From positions 1 to 64,000 of the forward strand of contig DASXUX010000028.1 of the NCBI GenBank assembly GCA_036504595.1: a DNA stretch of 64,000 bases. Direction: 5' to 3'. A model generated the notes under the pieces. The model was not told where the DNA came from. It saw nothing but the letters and a program-made list of their open reading frames with translations, and made no database searches. The number at the start of each line of letters is the position of its first letter. Position 1 is the stretch's first letter. This stretch comes from DASXUX01 sp036504595. Lineage in GTDB: Bacteria > Planctomycetota > SZUA-567 > H5-PLA8. Of this stretch, positions 1-7,815 are shown one piece after another. The position numbers and the translations under genes were made by a program.

Positions 1-1
1 C

Positions 2-253
2 GGCGACAGCGCCAAGGTGACCAGCAAGGGCCTCAACGCCCGCACCGCCAAGTTCACCGTAAAACTAACCAAAGGCCAGTTCGCTGCCCTGCTGAAAGAC
101 TACGGCCTGAAATCCGAAACCGTCAAAAACAAAGCCCTCACTGTCCCCGTGTTCGTCCTGTTCGGCGACCGAACTTACAGCGGCCAGCAGCCGCAGCTTT
201 ACAGCGCGAAGGCGGGCGCGATGGGCTCGACCAAGAACGTGCTGACGCAGTAG
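2..253 (+). CDS. C-terminal end of an unidentified protein (5' end outside window)
   Basis: The reading frame is open from the first bases of the window to a TAG stop at 251-253, so this is the tail of a longer gene. About 83 residues are visible. They are rich in Lys, Thr and beta-prone stretches (a segment reading KFTVKLTKGQFAALL is typical) and end in NVLTQ. No catalytic motif or membrane segment is seen, and I do not recognise the family. A GTG at 17 could serve as a start, but the frame continues upstream of it without a stop. The gene converges on the minus-strand glycoside hydrolase that ends at 387. Confidence 0.6.
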   Translation, partial: GDSAKVTSKGLNARTAKFTVKLTKGQFAALLKDYGLKSETVKNKALTVPVFVLFGDRTYSGQQPQLYSAKAGAMGSTKNVLTQ

Positions 254-264
254 CTAGGAGGAAC

Positions 265-386
265 TCATTCGCCGATGGCCGCCATCATCACGTGCCATCC
301 GACGCCGCTGGAGAGCACGCCTTGTTTCTTCAGCGCGTTGATCGCTTCTTCGGCCGCTTGTGCCGCGGTGGCGAAGACGCGCCGCG
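265..386 (-). pseudogene. Possible C-terminal remnant of a lost gene
   Basis: Directly downstream of the glycoside hydrolase stop, a different minus-strand frame reads about 40 protein-like residues (core VFATAAQAAEEAINALKKQG, then SSGVGWHVMMAAIGE) and ends with TGA at 265-267. It has no start codon or ribosome-binding site of its own. The helical, Ala/Glu-rich composition looks more like coding sequence than random spacer. It could be the 3' end of a gene whose front was deleted, or chance. I do not recognise the family. Confidence 0.2.
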
Positions 387-2543
387 CTATCGAGCGAGCT
401 CCAGCCGGATGATTAGCGGCCAATCGCGCACCAGAACTCCTTTAAGTAATGATCCGTCCGCGACGGGCAGCACCGCCAGCGGCTGAGAGACTCCATTGAT
501 GGGATCGAAGGCGGTCGCTTTTCCGCACGCCAGTTTCAGCCGCACGTCAACCGGAACGCCTTCGCACGTATCTTTCGCACGTCCTCCAATCCAGAGCGCC
601 AATGCCGGCCCAGCGGGGGATTTCAGCGCGTACGTTTCAAGCCCGGCCGGTGCGCGGTCGATCGCGCACTCGAGTTCGCCGGGTTCCAGTTCGTCCAACA
701 TCGTGGCTAGATTGCGCGTGACGTAATACGCCGCCTGCGGTTGTAGCGGCGAAATCGGATCGGCATCGAAGGTCCGCCGCAGCAGACTTAAGTCCAGCGG
801 GCCGAATTGCGGAAAGTACATCTCGCAAAAGAACGACTCCGCATCGAGCGCTGTGTGGCGAGTGAAAACCTGCGCGACTAACTTGGCCTTTTCGATTTCC
901 GTGGCCTTGAAACCTCCGCACCACGCCTTGGCGGCGGCTTCGCTGGGCATCTGCGGGTAAAGCGCGCTGTAGTTCCACTCGGTGACCATGCAGTGCCCGC
1001 GAAAACCGGTGGTCGCGAGCCAGGCACGAAGCGCGCGCACGTCGGCGACATAGTTCCTCAGGTTCTCGGGATCGGTCTGGTAAAACGGATGCCAGCCGAT
1101 CTCGTCAATGTCGCGTGCCAGCTCTCGCGTCGCGTCGAGGAACATCGTCTTCTTCTCTTGATCGGCAAGTTGAGCGGGGCTCCACTTTGCGATTCCATGC
1201 GGGAATCCAGCCCAGGAGCCCATCATGATCTTGGCTGCGGGCGCGTTCTTTCGGACGATGGGGATTGCCGCTCTGGCCACGGCGAGATAGTCCGCGACAC
1301 TCGGCGCAGCGCCCCAATAGCAGGAGATGTTCCACTCGTTCCAAATCTCAAAGTGCTGAACGCGATCGCGAAAGTGCGTCACCATGAACTCGACGTAGCG
1401 TGTCCACGCCGCGATAGCCTCCGGCGTTTTTGGCGGCGCCGGCATGTCATAGTTCCACTCCCAAAGCTGCGGCATTGTCCGCGTCGCAGGGCCGCAATAG
1501 AGCCGGTTGCCAAAATTCAGCGACATGACGATGTTAACGCCGTGCGCTGCGAGTTCCGAAACGGCCGCATCGGTCGCCGGATCGATCTTGAGAACGCCTT
1601 TCTCCTTCTCGACCCAGTGCCAGTTGATCGGATCGTCGTGATAGCCGATGCGTGCCCACTTAAAACCGGCATCGTAATGCAGAGGCCAGTACCAGCGATG
1701 CGCGGCCAGTTCCTGTCCGGGGCTGTGGTGCGTGGAACTGACGGTCACGCCGGTGCCGCACGTGGCCAAGGCGACGTTCTTGCCGGCCGCATCGTAGACT
1801 TCGACCTCCGCAAGGGAGAACGCGTAAAGAATGTTCTCGACCATCTGAAGTTTGCCCGCCGTAATCCAGATCTGCTTGACCGCTCGGCTGGGAAACCGAA
1901 ATTCGAAATCGAACTTCGTCGGGGAGTCGTTGGTCGGTCCGTCATAGAGCGTCTCCCAGACTCGACCGTCTGTGCTGCCTTTGATCGTGATCGTCTCGGG
2001 GATGCCGCGGCCGACCTTGGCCGCTCCGGGCGTCGGCACCCAACCGAGTGTGCTCCGGGGCTGACTGGCCGGCGGACGCTTGCGCAACACGACACGCTCA
2101 ATTGTGCGCTGCACGGGAAGATCGAGGCGTATCCACACGGGCTGAACGTCGGGCTGTGCTTGGCTTCGACTCATCCAGCAGGTCTGAAGGTCGCCATCGA
2201 TCAAGTGAATGGCCTCGACAGGCAGGTAGTCGTTGTCCGTTGAGCGCGGCATCCGCGTCGTGGTCACGCCGAGGTAATTGCGTTTGATCTGACTGCTATC
2301 TTTCGGGTGGACTTTTGTCCGCGGAGCTGTGTTCTCCAACTGAAATGAGACATCGTCCAGAAGCGTGGGCGCTTCGGAGAGCACCCAGCAGAAGCCAAAC
2401 CGCTTAATGGGCACGCCGGCGCAGTTGGTTTGCACCTGCGGCTCCTCGCTGACACGGTCGCGCGCGCCGTCGTCTCCCGCCTGCGCAGAGAGAACGATGG
2501 AAGCCAGCGTGCACACGAGTGTGATCAGGATCAGTCCGTTCAT
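387..2543 (-). CDS. Secreted clan-A glycoside hydrolase with F5/8-type C (discoidin) domain
   Basis: The product is 718 residues. An N-terminal signal peptide (about residues 1-22, cleavage near AQA-GD) indicates export. Residues about 105-255 resemble an F5/8C carbohydrate-binding module (DGDLQTCW near the start, then a long beta-rich stretch). Residues about 285-600 look like a (beta/alpha)8 glycoside hydrolase of the GH39/GH5 type. The likely acid/base is Glu403 in WNEWN and the likely nucleophile is Glu522 in TEWN; both are classic clan-A strand 4 and strand 7 signatures. The exact GH family and substrate cannot be told from sequence alone. An AGGAGAA ribosome-binding site lies about 8 nt before the ATG. 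It is the last of a run of exported-protein genes on this strand. Confidence 0.85.
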   Translation of the reverse strand: MNGLILITLVCTLASIVLSAQAGDDGARDRVSEEPQVQTNCAGVPIKRFGFCWVLSEAPTLLDDVSFQLENTAPRTKVHPKDSSQIKRNYLGVTTTRMPRSTDNDYLPVEAIHLIDGDLQTCWMSRSQAQPDVQPVWIRLDLPVQRTIERVVLRKRPPASQPRSTLGWVPTPGAAKVGRGIPETITIKGSTDGRVWETLYDGPTNDSPTKFDFEFRFPSRAVKQIWITAGKLQMVENILYAFSLAEVEVYDAAGKNVALATCGTGVTVSSTHHSPGQELAAHRWYWPLHYDAGFKWARIGYHDDPINWHWVEKEKGVLKIDPATDAAVSELAAHGVNIVMSLNFGNRLYCGPATRTMPQLWEWNYDMPAPPKTPEAIAAWTRYVEFMVTHFRDRVQHFEIWNEWNISCYWGAAPSVADYLAVARAAIPIVRKNAPAAKIMMGSWAGFPHGIAKWSPAQLADQEKKTMFLDATRELARDIDEIGWHPFYQTDPENLRNYVADVRALRAWLATTGFRGHCMVTEWNYSALYPQMPSEAAAKAWCGGFKATEIEKAKLVAQVFTRHTALDAESFFCEMYFPQFGPLDLSLLRRTFDADPISPLQPQAAYYVTRNLATMLDELEPGELECAIDRAPAGLETYALKSPAGPALALWIGGRAKDTCEGVPVDVRLKLACGKATAFDPINGVSQPLAVLPVADGSLLKGVLVRDWPLIIRLELAR

Positions 2544-2631
2544 CGCAGGTTCTCCTGGAAACTGCTGGCGCCATACAAAAGCTCTTCAGGGAGACATAGC
2601 GCACATCTTAGCATGCCTTCTCTGCACGTGG

Positions 2632-5600
2632 CTATCGCTGCGCGCCCGGCCAGTCAGTGCGATTGCGGCTCATGGTTGAACTGGCATCTGTCGCGATGTC
2701 GGCCTCGCCGCGTTCCGAACGATTGCCCGTCATCTCGCCATTGATCACGATCACGCGCGAGCCGTCCGTGGCGGCGATGGTTCCGCCGCCGGCGCTCGCC
2801 TGATTTCCCGAGAACGTACACGTCTCCACGCCCAGAATGCTGTTGTCGGCCGCCGCGATAGCACCGCCGCGCTGCCGCGCAACATTGCCGTTGAACGCAC
2901 AGTTCTTCAGCAGAGCGATGGTGGCTTCCAACTGCGACGCTCGGCTGACGGTCGCGAGAGCGCCGCCGTGGCACTCCGAACGGTTCGCGACAAACTGGCA
3001 GTCGGTGAAGCTCGGCCGCGCGCCATAGTCGAGGTAAACAGCGCCCGCACGCCAGTGAGCGGTGTTCTTCTCGAATCGGCAGCCGGTGAACGTGGAGTGC
3101 ACGCCAACGCGATCCACTATGGCTCCGCCGTATTCCGCGGAGTTCTCGACGAACTGGCAGTTCGCGAACGCCGGCGCACTGCGATCGTAATTGTAGACTG
3201 CTCCGCCTTCGGTGGCGTGATTGTGTGTGAACGTGCAGTTCCGGACGACCGGCGAGAACCCGGTAGGCGCGCCCATAGGCCCGCTCTGTGGCGCGCGCAA
3301 ATAGTTGATCATCCCGCCGCCCTTCGCGTCGTACGTGCGGCCATTGGCATTACCGTCGCGGATGGTGAAGCCGTCCAGCACCGCGCCGCTCGCACCGATC
3401 ACGACATGGTAGCTGTTGTCGGAGTCGTCACCGGCGCGCCCGATGTCGCCGCTGAGTATCGTCGAGTTTGCCTTCCAGTCGCGCTGCGCCACTTGTGTTT
3501 CGGTTCCGCGAAAACCTCCGTAAACGGTCACGCCGGGAATGAGACGGAAGGACGCATCGCGGGTGGCGCCGGCCTCCGTGCCGGCGGCTTCTGACGCCTG
3601 CACTGCCGGCACGGAGGCCGGCGCTACCGGTTTGTACGTTCCCGTAGCGATCCAGACTTCCGCCGGGGCGTGAGCGGCCGTCAACGCATCGCTCAGCGAA
3701 GCGAACGCGCTTGGCCACGACTTGCCGTCGTGCGCGCCGGTGGCGTCGGCTTTGACATAGATAATTTTCGCCGCGCCATCCGGCACGGTGGCGGGTGTCG
3801 CCGGAAACGCCGGCCGCGGTTCGATCTTGCGCGCGGGCCGCTTTAGCTGTTCGTCCGTGGTGACCGCCGTGTGGCCAATCTCCTTGAATGGTGAATCCGG
3901 CTTCAGCTTTCCGTCTGCGTCGAGCAGCGGATCTTTGTCGCTGTTATGTTCGCCTTGAAATCCGCCTTGCACGCACGAGCCGCTCACCTGTGGGTCGTTG
4001 TCGTGCCAGTTGAAAATCTCCGCCGGGCCATTCTCGCAGTGGTTCCCCCAGAAGATGCTGCCGATCACGACCGGGTTGTTCGCGGGTCCGGAGCCCTGAT
4101 ACAGCGCCGCCCCTTCTTCAGCAGCCTCGTTGCGCGTAAACGTGCAGTGGACGATCAGCGGTGAGGACGCGCCATCGTTGCCGACAGCGGCGGCGGTGAC
4201 GCTGCGGTTTTCGACGAACAGGCAGTTCGCCAGCGTCGGCGAACAGCCGAAATCGTTGTACATCGCGCCGCCTTTCGCGTCGCACGAATTCCCGCTGAAG
4301 GTGCAGTCGCGGAACGTGGGATTCGTCCCCAGATCGTTCGCCACTCCGCCGCCGCGGCCTTTGGCGTGATTGTTGATGAACTGGCTATGGATCACGCTCG
4401 GCGCAGGCGCCGCGCGCGCATCCGGGCGAGGCGGACCGCCGCGGCCAACCATGTTGTACATCGCCCCGCCTTTGCCAGCGGAGTTGTCCCGGAAGATGCA
4501 ATTGCGCACGGTTGGCGCGCATTGAAAGTTCAGCATGCCGCCGCCCGACCCCGCTGCGCCGCCGCTCAAAATGATCTCTGGCGAAATGTGAATTGGCCGC
4601 CCACCCGGCCCGCCTCCAGGTGGACCTCCGCCCGGATGGCCACCGCCCGGCGGACCGCCACCGGGCGGGCCACCCGGCCGGCCGCCTGTTCCCCAGGGCT
4701 GCTGCATCGCCGTCCCGCCGCTGATCGTGAAGCCATCCAGTTCCGCGTCGTCGGCGCCCTTGACCACGTGATACGAATTGTCCGTGCTCACACCTTCCTG
4801 GCCGATGTCCCCCGACAGAACGGTCGCATTGCGTTCCCAGTCGCGCTGCTCACGCTGCGTCTCGCTTCCGGCAAAACCGCCAAAAACCGAGACGCCTTTG
4901 CGCAATTGAATGGAAGCGTTGCGATCCAGAGCCGTCGTGGGCTTGTACGTTCCTTTCGCGACCCACACGTCCCCGCCGCCTAGCTTTTCGGCGGAATCGA
5001 TGGCGTCCTGCACCGTCCGAAAAGCCGTCGCCCAACTCTGCCCGTCATGCTTCTCGCCGGCGGTCGTCGCATTCACGAATACGCGCGTGCTTCCGTTGCC
5101 TTTGTTCGTCTGCTCCGCGGTTTGCGGCCGCCGCACGCCCGCCGTCGGCGACACCTCCAGCAGATCCTGCCCGATGACGACCTCTCCTTTATAGTGCTCG
5201 CCGACTGCCTTCAGCGTTGCCGCTTCGTCCACTTCGCCGGCGATATGAGTCAGCACCAGCCGTTTGGCGCCGGACTTTTGAGCCATCGCGCAGACGTCCT
5301 GCAGCGATCCGTGCGCCCTCTGGGAGTCGCCGGCAGGCCGGTTGCCCATTCCCTGGGGACCGCCGCCCTCCTCCGCCGCGCTTCCTTTCCGCACGATCGC
5401 GCTGCCGGAATCGATGACCAGGACGTCCGCGCTGCGCGCCAGTTCGATCAGTCCCTCCGTGTACGAGAGATCGCCAGAAATCACGATCGACTGGCCATCC
5501 GCGTCGAAGCGGTAGGCAACCGTGTGAATGCTGTGGTTGACCTTCGTCGTCGTGATCTTCATCCCGCCAAGCTCGAAACTTTCGCCGCCTTTGATCTCGC

Positions 5601-6315
5601 GCACAGCGGCCGCGGGGAGTTCATCTTCTTTCCGCCCGCGCCGAGCGAGACGGTACGCGGTGTCTTCCGCATAGAACTTCGCCGTGAAGTCCACGAGTTC
5701 CTGCGTGTGCGGCGGGCCGACGACTTGCACTTTTCCGCCGGCGACGCGCAGCCCGAGGAAGATGGGCGCGAACTCCTCGTTGTGATCGAGATGATGATGC
5801 GTCAGCAGCAGAGCGTCGATTGCGCGCGGCGAAATTCCAAGTTCATGGAGCCGCGCCTGTGTGCCGTTTCCCATATCGACGAGAAAGTAGTGACCGTTGT
5901 ACTGGATCGTCGTGGACGGGCCCGAGCGCGCCGCGTCGTATTTCGGACAACCCGTGCCGATGGTGATCACCGAGAACTTGCTGCTGGGCTGAAACTGTGT
6001 GCCACCGCTTCCAGCTGCGGCACCGCCGCCTTGTCCAGCAACGCCCGGGCGCTCCCCGCGCTGCACGCGCGCGTCGCGAGCCTTCAGCTCCTGCAACGTG
6101 ATGAAGCCGTCGTTATCGGTATCGATCTGTTCCCAGCGCTGCTTCATCCGCTCCGGAGCTTCGTCGCGGCTGATTTTGCCGTCGCCGTTCGTGTCGAACT
6201 GGCGGATCAAATCCTCCGGCGACATCGGCCCTCGTTCGCCGCCGCCCGGCCGCGGACCTTCGCCGCAGAAGGCGAGTCCCACAGCCACCAGCGTGAAAAG
6301 TATCACTGCTTTCAT
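2632..6315 (-). CDS. Exported EF-hand / metallo-beta-lactamase / double beta-helix fusion protein
   Basis: The product is about 1227 residues, starting at the ATG that begins MKAVILFTLVAVG, a signal peptide. The frame stays open upstream to 6354, but only through a short repeat. Domains in order: two EF-hand loops (about 40-52, DTNGDGKISRDE, and about 64-76, DTDNDGFITLQE); an RNase Z-like metallo-beta-lactamase (about 115-400) with THHHLDH at about 172-178, a later SGDLSYTEG and LTHIAGE; and a first right-handed beta-helix (about 410-800) containing a Gly/Pro-rich spacer. A second, paralogous beta-helix runs to the end. Each helix opens with a similar FVNATTAG.HDGQSWATAF-like segment. A repeat-encoded insertion lies in the second helix (3563-3628). 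There is no clear Shine-Dalgarno before 6315. The hydrolase fold suggests an extracytoplasmic esterase or nuclease, but the substrate is unknown. Confidence 0.8.
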   Translation of the reverse strand: MKAVILFTLVAVGLAFCGEGPRPGGGERGPMSPEDLIRQFDTNGDGKISRDEAPERMKQRWEQIDTDNDGFITLQELKARDARVQRGERPGVAGQGGGAAAGSGGTQFQPSSKFSVITIGTGCPKYDAARSGPSTTIQYNGHYFLVDMGNGTQARLHELGISPRAIDALLLTHHHLDHNEEFAPIFLGLRVAGGKVQVVGPPHTQELVDFTAKFYAEDTAYRLARRGRKEDELPAAAVREIKGGESFELGGMKITTTKVNHSIHTVAYRFDADGQSIVISGDLSYTEGLIELARSADVLVIDSGSAIVRKGSAAEEGGGPQGMGNRPAGDSQRAHGSLQDVCAMAQKSGAKRLVLTHIAGEVDEAATLKAVGEHYKGEVVIGQDLLEVSPTAGVRRPQTAEQTNKGNGSTRVFVNATTAGEKHDGQSWATAFRTVQDAIDSAEKLGGGDVWVAKGTYKPTTALDRNASIQLRKGVSVFGGFAGSETQREQRDWERNATVLSGDIGQEGVSTDNSYHVVKGADDAELDGFTISGGTAMQQPWGTGGRPGGPPGGGPPGGGHPGGGPPGGGPGGRPIHISPEIILSGGAAGSGGGMLNFQCAPTVRNCIFRDNSAGKGGAMYNMVGRGGPPRPDARAAPAPSVIHSQFINNHAKGRGGGVANDLGTNPTFRDCTFSGNSCDAKGGAMYNDFGCSPTLANCLFVENRSVTAAAVGNDGASSPLIVHCTFTRNEAAEEGAALYQGSGPANNPVVIGSIFWGNHCENGPAEIFNWHDNDPQVSGSCVQGGFQGEHNSDKDPLLDADGKLKPDSPFKEIGHTAVTTDEQLKRPARKIEPRPAFPATPATVPDGAAKIIYVKADATGAHDGKSWPSAFASLSDALTAAHAPAEVWIATGTYKPVAPASVPAVQASEAAGTEAGATRDASFRLIPGVTVYGGFRGTETQVAQRDWKANSTILSGDIGRAGDDSDNSYHVVIGASGAVLDGFTIRDGNANGRTYDAKGGGMINYLRAPQSGPMGAPTGFSPVVRNCTFTHNHATEGGAVYNYDRSAPAFANCQFVENSAEYGGAIVDRVGVHSTFTGCRFEKNTAHWRAGAVYLDYGARPSFTDCQFVANRSECHGGALATVSRASQLEATIALLKNCAFNGNVARQRGGAIAAADNSILGVETCTFSGNQASAGGGTIAATDGSRVIVINGEMTGNRSERGEADIATDASSTMSRNRTDWPGAQR
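3563..3628. repeat. In-frame palindromic CCGGCACGGAGGCCGG-type repeat inside a CDS
   Basis: Two inverted copies of a roughly 22-bp unit (GGCGCCGGCCTCCGTGCCGG and its complement form) flank a short loop. The segment translates in frame as a stretch containing ASVPAVQASEAAGTEAGAT in the second beta-helix of the host protein. The first, paralogous beta-helix of the same protein has only a few residues at this position (GTYKP-TTALDRNAS versus GTYKP-...-RDAS), so the repeat looks like a later insertion. Confidence 0.75.
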
Positions 6316-6320
6316 AAAGC

Positions 6321-6350
6321 AACCAGACCACCAGACCACCAGGCCACCAC
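6321..6350. repeat. Short tandem repeat, CCAGACCA period
   Basis: Three tandem, slightly diverged copies of an 8-10 bp unit (ACCAGACC / ACCAGGCC) sit between the DUF1080 gene stop and the start of the fusion gene. They occupy the place where a Shine-Dalgarno would be expected for the gene starting at 6315. Confidence 0.6.
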
Positions 6351-6353
6351 CCA

Positions 6354-7337
6354 CTACGGCTGCTCCACAATCCAGATATTGCGGAAGCGCACTGGATTGC
6401 CATGCCCTTGCAGCAAGATCGCTTCCGACGGCACCTCCGGTTTATTGCCGCCCGCGCCGGTGCCCTTGGGCAGATCCAGACCATCGTGAACCTTGATCCC
6501 ATTCCACAACAACGTGATGCGCGCATTTGCCGTCTTCTTGCCATCCTCGAACTTCGGCGCAAGGAACGTAATGTCGTAGGTCTGCCACGTCAGCGGCGGC
6601 GTGGCCGCGTTCAGCGCCGGCGAGCGAAAGTGATACATCGACGCGCAGAACTGCGTGCGGTCCGACCCCTGCTTATATCCGAGTTCCTTCTGGAACGCCG
6701 CTGCCCAGGACGCCTCGCCATGCGTGTTTGGATAGAAGTGCAGGCCGAACGTGTCCAGAATCTGAACCTCGTACCGATTGAAAATGTACACGCCGCTGTT
6801 GCCGCGGTCCTGACCGCTGAGCGTCGCTGCGGGTTTATACGGCAGCATGAATTCCACATGCATTATGAAGTTCTTGAACTTGCGGACCGTCTGTGGTCCT
6901 TCCTGAAGCAGCTTGTCTGAAGTGATCTTCGCCTTGTCCCACTCATTGGCATTGCTGCCGTCGAAAAGAACAACGGCGCCCTGCGGCGGTTTGGCGCCCA
7001 TGTTTGGAATCTTGCGCTCGGTCTTCGCCCAGCCCGCTGCGATCAGCTTCTTCACCGCCTCGCTGTCTGCGGTCGCAGTGGTGACCGATTTGCCATCCCA
7101 CCCGGCGTCGGGCAGGCCGCCTTTCAAGGTCGCTGTCAGGAACTTGCCCTTGCCCATCGCGGCGACTTGCAGCCCTTCGCCGGCCTTGGCGTATTCGCCC
7201 TGAAGCGCAAAGTCCGGATCGTCTTTCGCCGCCGCTTCTGGGTCAGTCCACGCCTTTGCGGCCTCGCCCGCAATCGCCGCCCAACCGCAACATGCCACCA
7301 CCAACACCACAAGCATCCCAGTCAATCTGTTCACCAT
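6354..7337 (-). CDS. Exported DUF1080 (3-keto-disaccharide hydrolase-type) protein
   Basis: The product is 327 residues, starting at the ATG of MVNRLTGML with GGAG about 9 nt upstream. An upstream extension of the frame runs only through repeats and is not counted. There is a signal peptide to about residue 24. A short N-terminal module (DPDFALQGEY...LKGGLPDAGWDGK) precedes the DUF1080 jelly-roll, which is marked by GAVVLFDGSN, a GNSGVYIFNRYEVQILD segment, PLTWQTYD and GNPVRFRNIWI near the C-terminus. DUF1080 proteins are lectin-like hydrolases common in Planctomycetota, Verrucomicrobiota and Bacteroidota. A paralogue with the same two-part layout lies at 26440-27414. The stop codon lies 39 nt before the next gene on the strand, so co-transcription is likely. 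Confidence 0.88.
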   Translation of the reverse strand: MVNRLTGMLVVLVVACCGWAAIAGEAAKAWTDPEAAAKDDPDFALQGEYAKAGEGLQVAAMGKGKFLTATLKGGLPDAGWDGKSVTTATADSEAVKKLIAAGWAKTERKIPNMGAKPPQGAVVLFDGSNANEWDKAKITSDKLLQEGPQTVRKFKNFIMHVEFMLPYKPAATLSGQDRGNSGVYIFNRYEVQILDTFGLHFYPNTHGEASWAAAFQKELGYKQGSDRTQFCASMYHFRSPALNAATPPLTWQTYDITFLAPKFEDGKKTANARITLLWNGIKVHDGLDLPKGTGAGGNKPEVPSEAILLQGHGNPVRFRNIWIVEQP

Positions 7338-7457
7338 GTGTTTCTCCAAAGCCTGGACAACCAGGTTCTGAATACACTGCAACACGCGTGTTGACAGGAG
7401 TTGCCTCACACTACGTAATCCGGAACGCAGACAGTCCCGTACACACCTCAGCGTTCT

Positions 7458-7702
7458 TGTCCAGAAGTGCACATGTGCTAACCCACCGCTTCTGTTCTTC
7501 GCGCCTTTGCGCCTTTGCGGTTCAAAACATCTGTAAAAAACTGCACCCGTGCGTAGGACATTTCGCCGAATTGTCCATCCTCTTCCCTGCACCGCGCCTC
7601 TCCCGCTCTGTAAAAAAGTGCACATGTGCTGACTCCCGCATCTTTCCTTCGCGCCTTTGCGTCTTTGAGGCTCAAATTGTCTGTAAAAAAGTGCACATGT
7701 GC
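7458..7702 (-). repeat. Array 1 of a 22-bp palindrome-headed repeat (4 copies)
   Basis: The 478-bp gap 7338-7815 carries no gene but holds four copies of a unit read on the minus strand as GCACATGTGCACTTTTTTAC plus AG. They lie at about 7458-7478 (variant ending in TTCTGGACA), 7531-7552, 7608-7629 and 7681-7702, that is, spaced roughly 73-77 bp. The head TGCACATGTGCA is a perfect 12-bp palindrome. Between copies are GCAAAGGCGCAAAGGCG-type runs (7496-7524, 7650-7675) and a segment with a GGACA...TGTCC stem that recurs in array 2 at 34022-34661. Confidence 0.7.
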
Positions 7703-7815
7703 ATAAACCTAACTCTTCGGCTGCAAGAGATCGCCATTCGTCTGGGCAGAGTATCCCTCCTGCCGCCACAAACTATGACGCTTCAGCCGCCTATTTGTTG
7801 CATAGAGTTCGGTAT

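Noticed and set aside
5047..6489. 480-residue plus-strand open frame opposite the fusion gene
   Set aside because: The real coding frame is on the minus strand with EF-hand, THHHLDH and beta-helix motifs; the plus frame has no recognisable feature.
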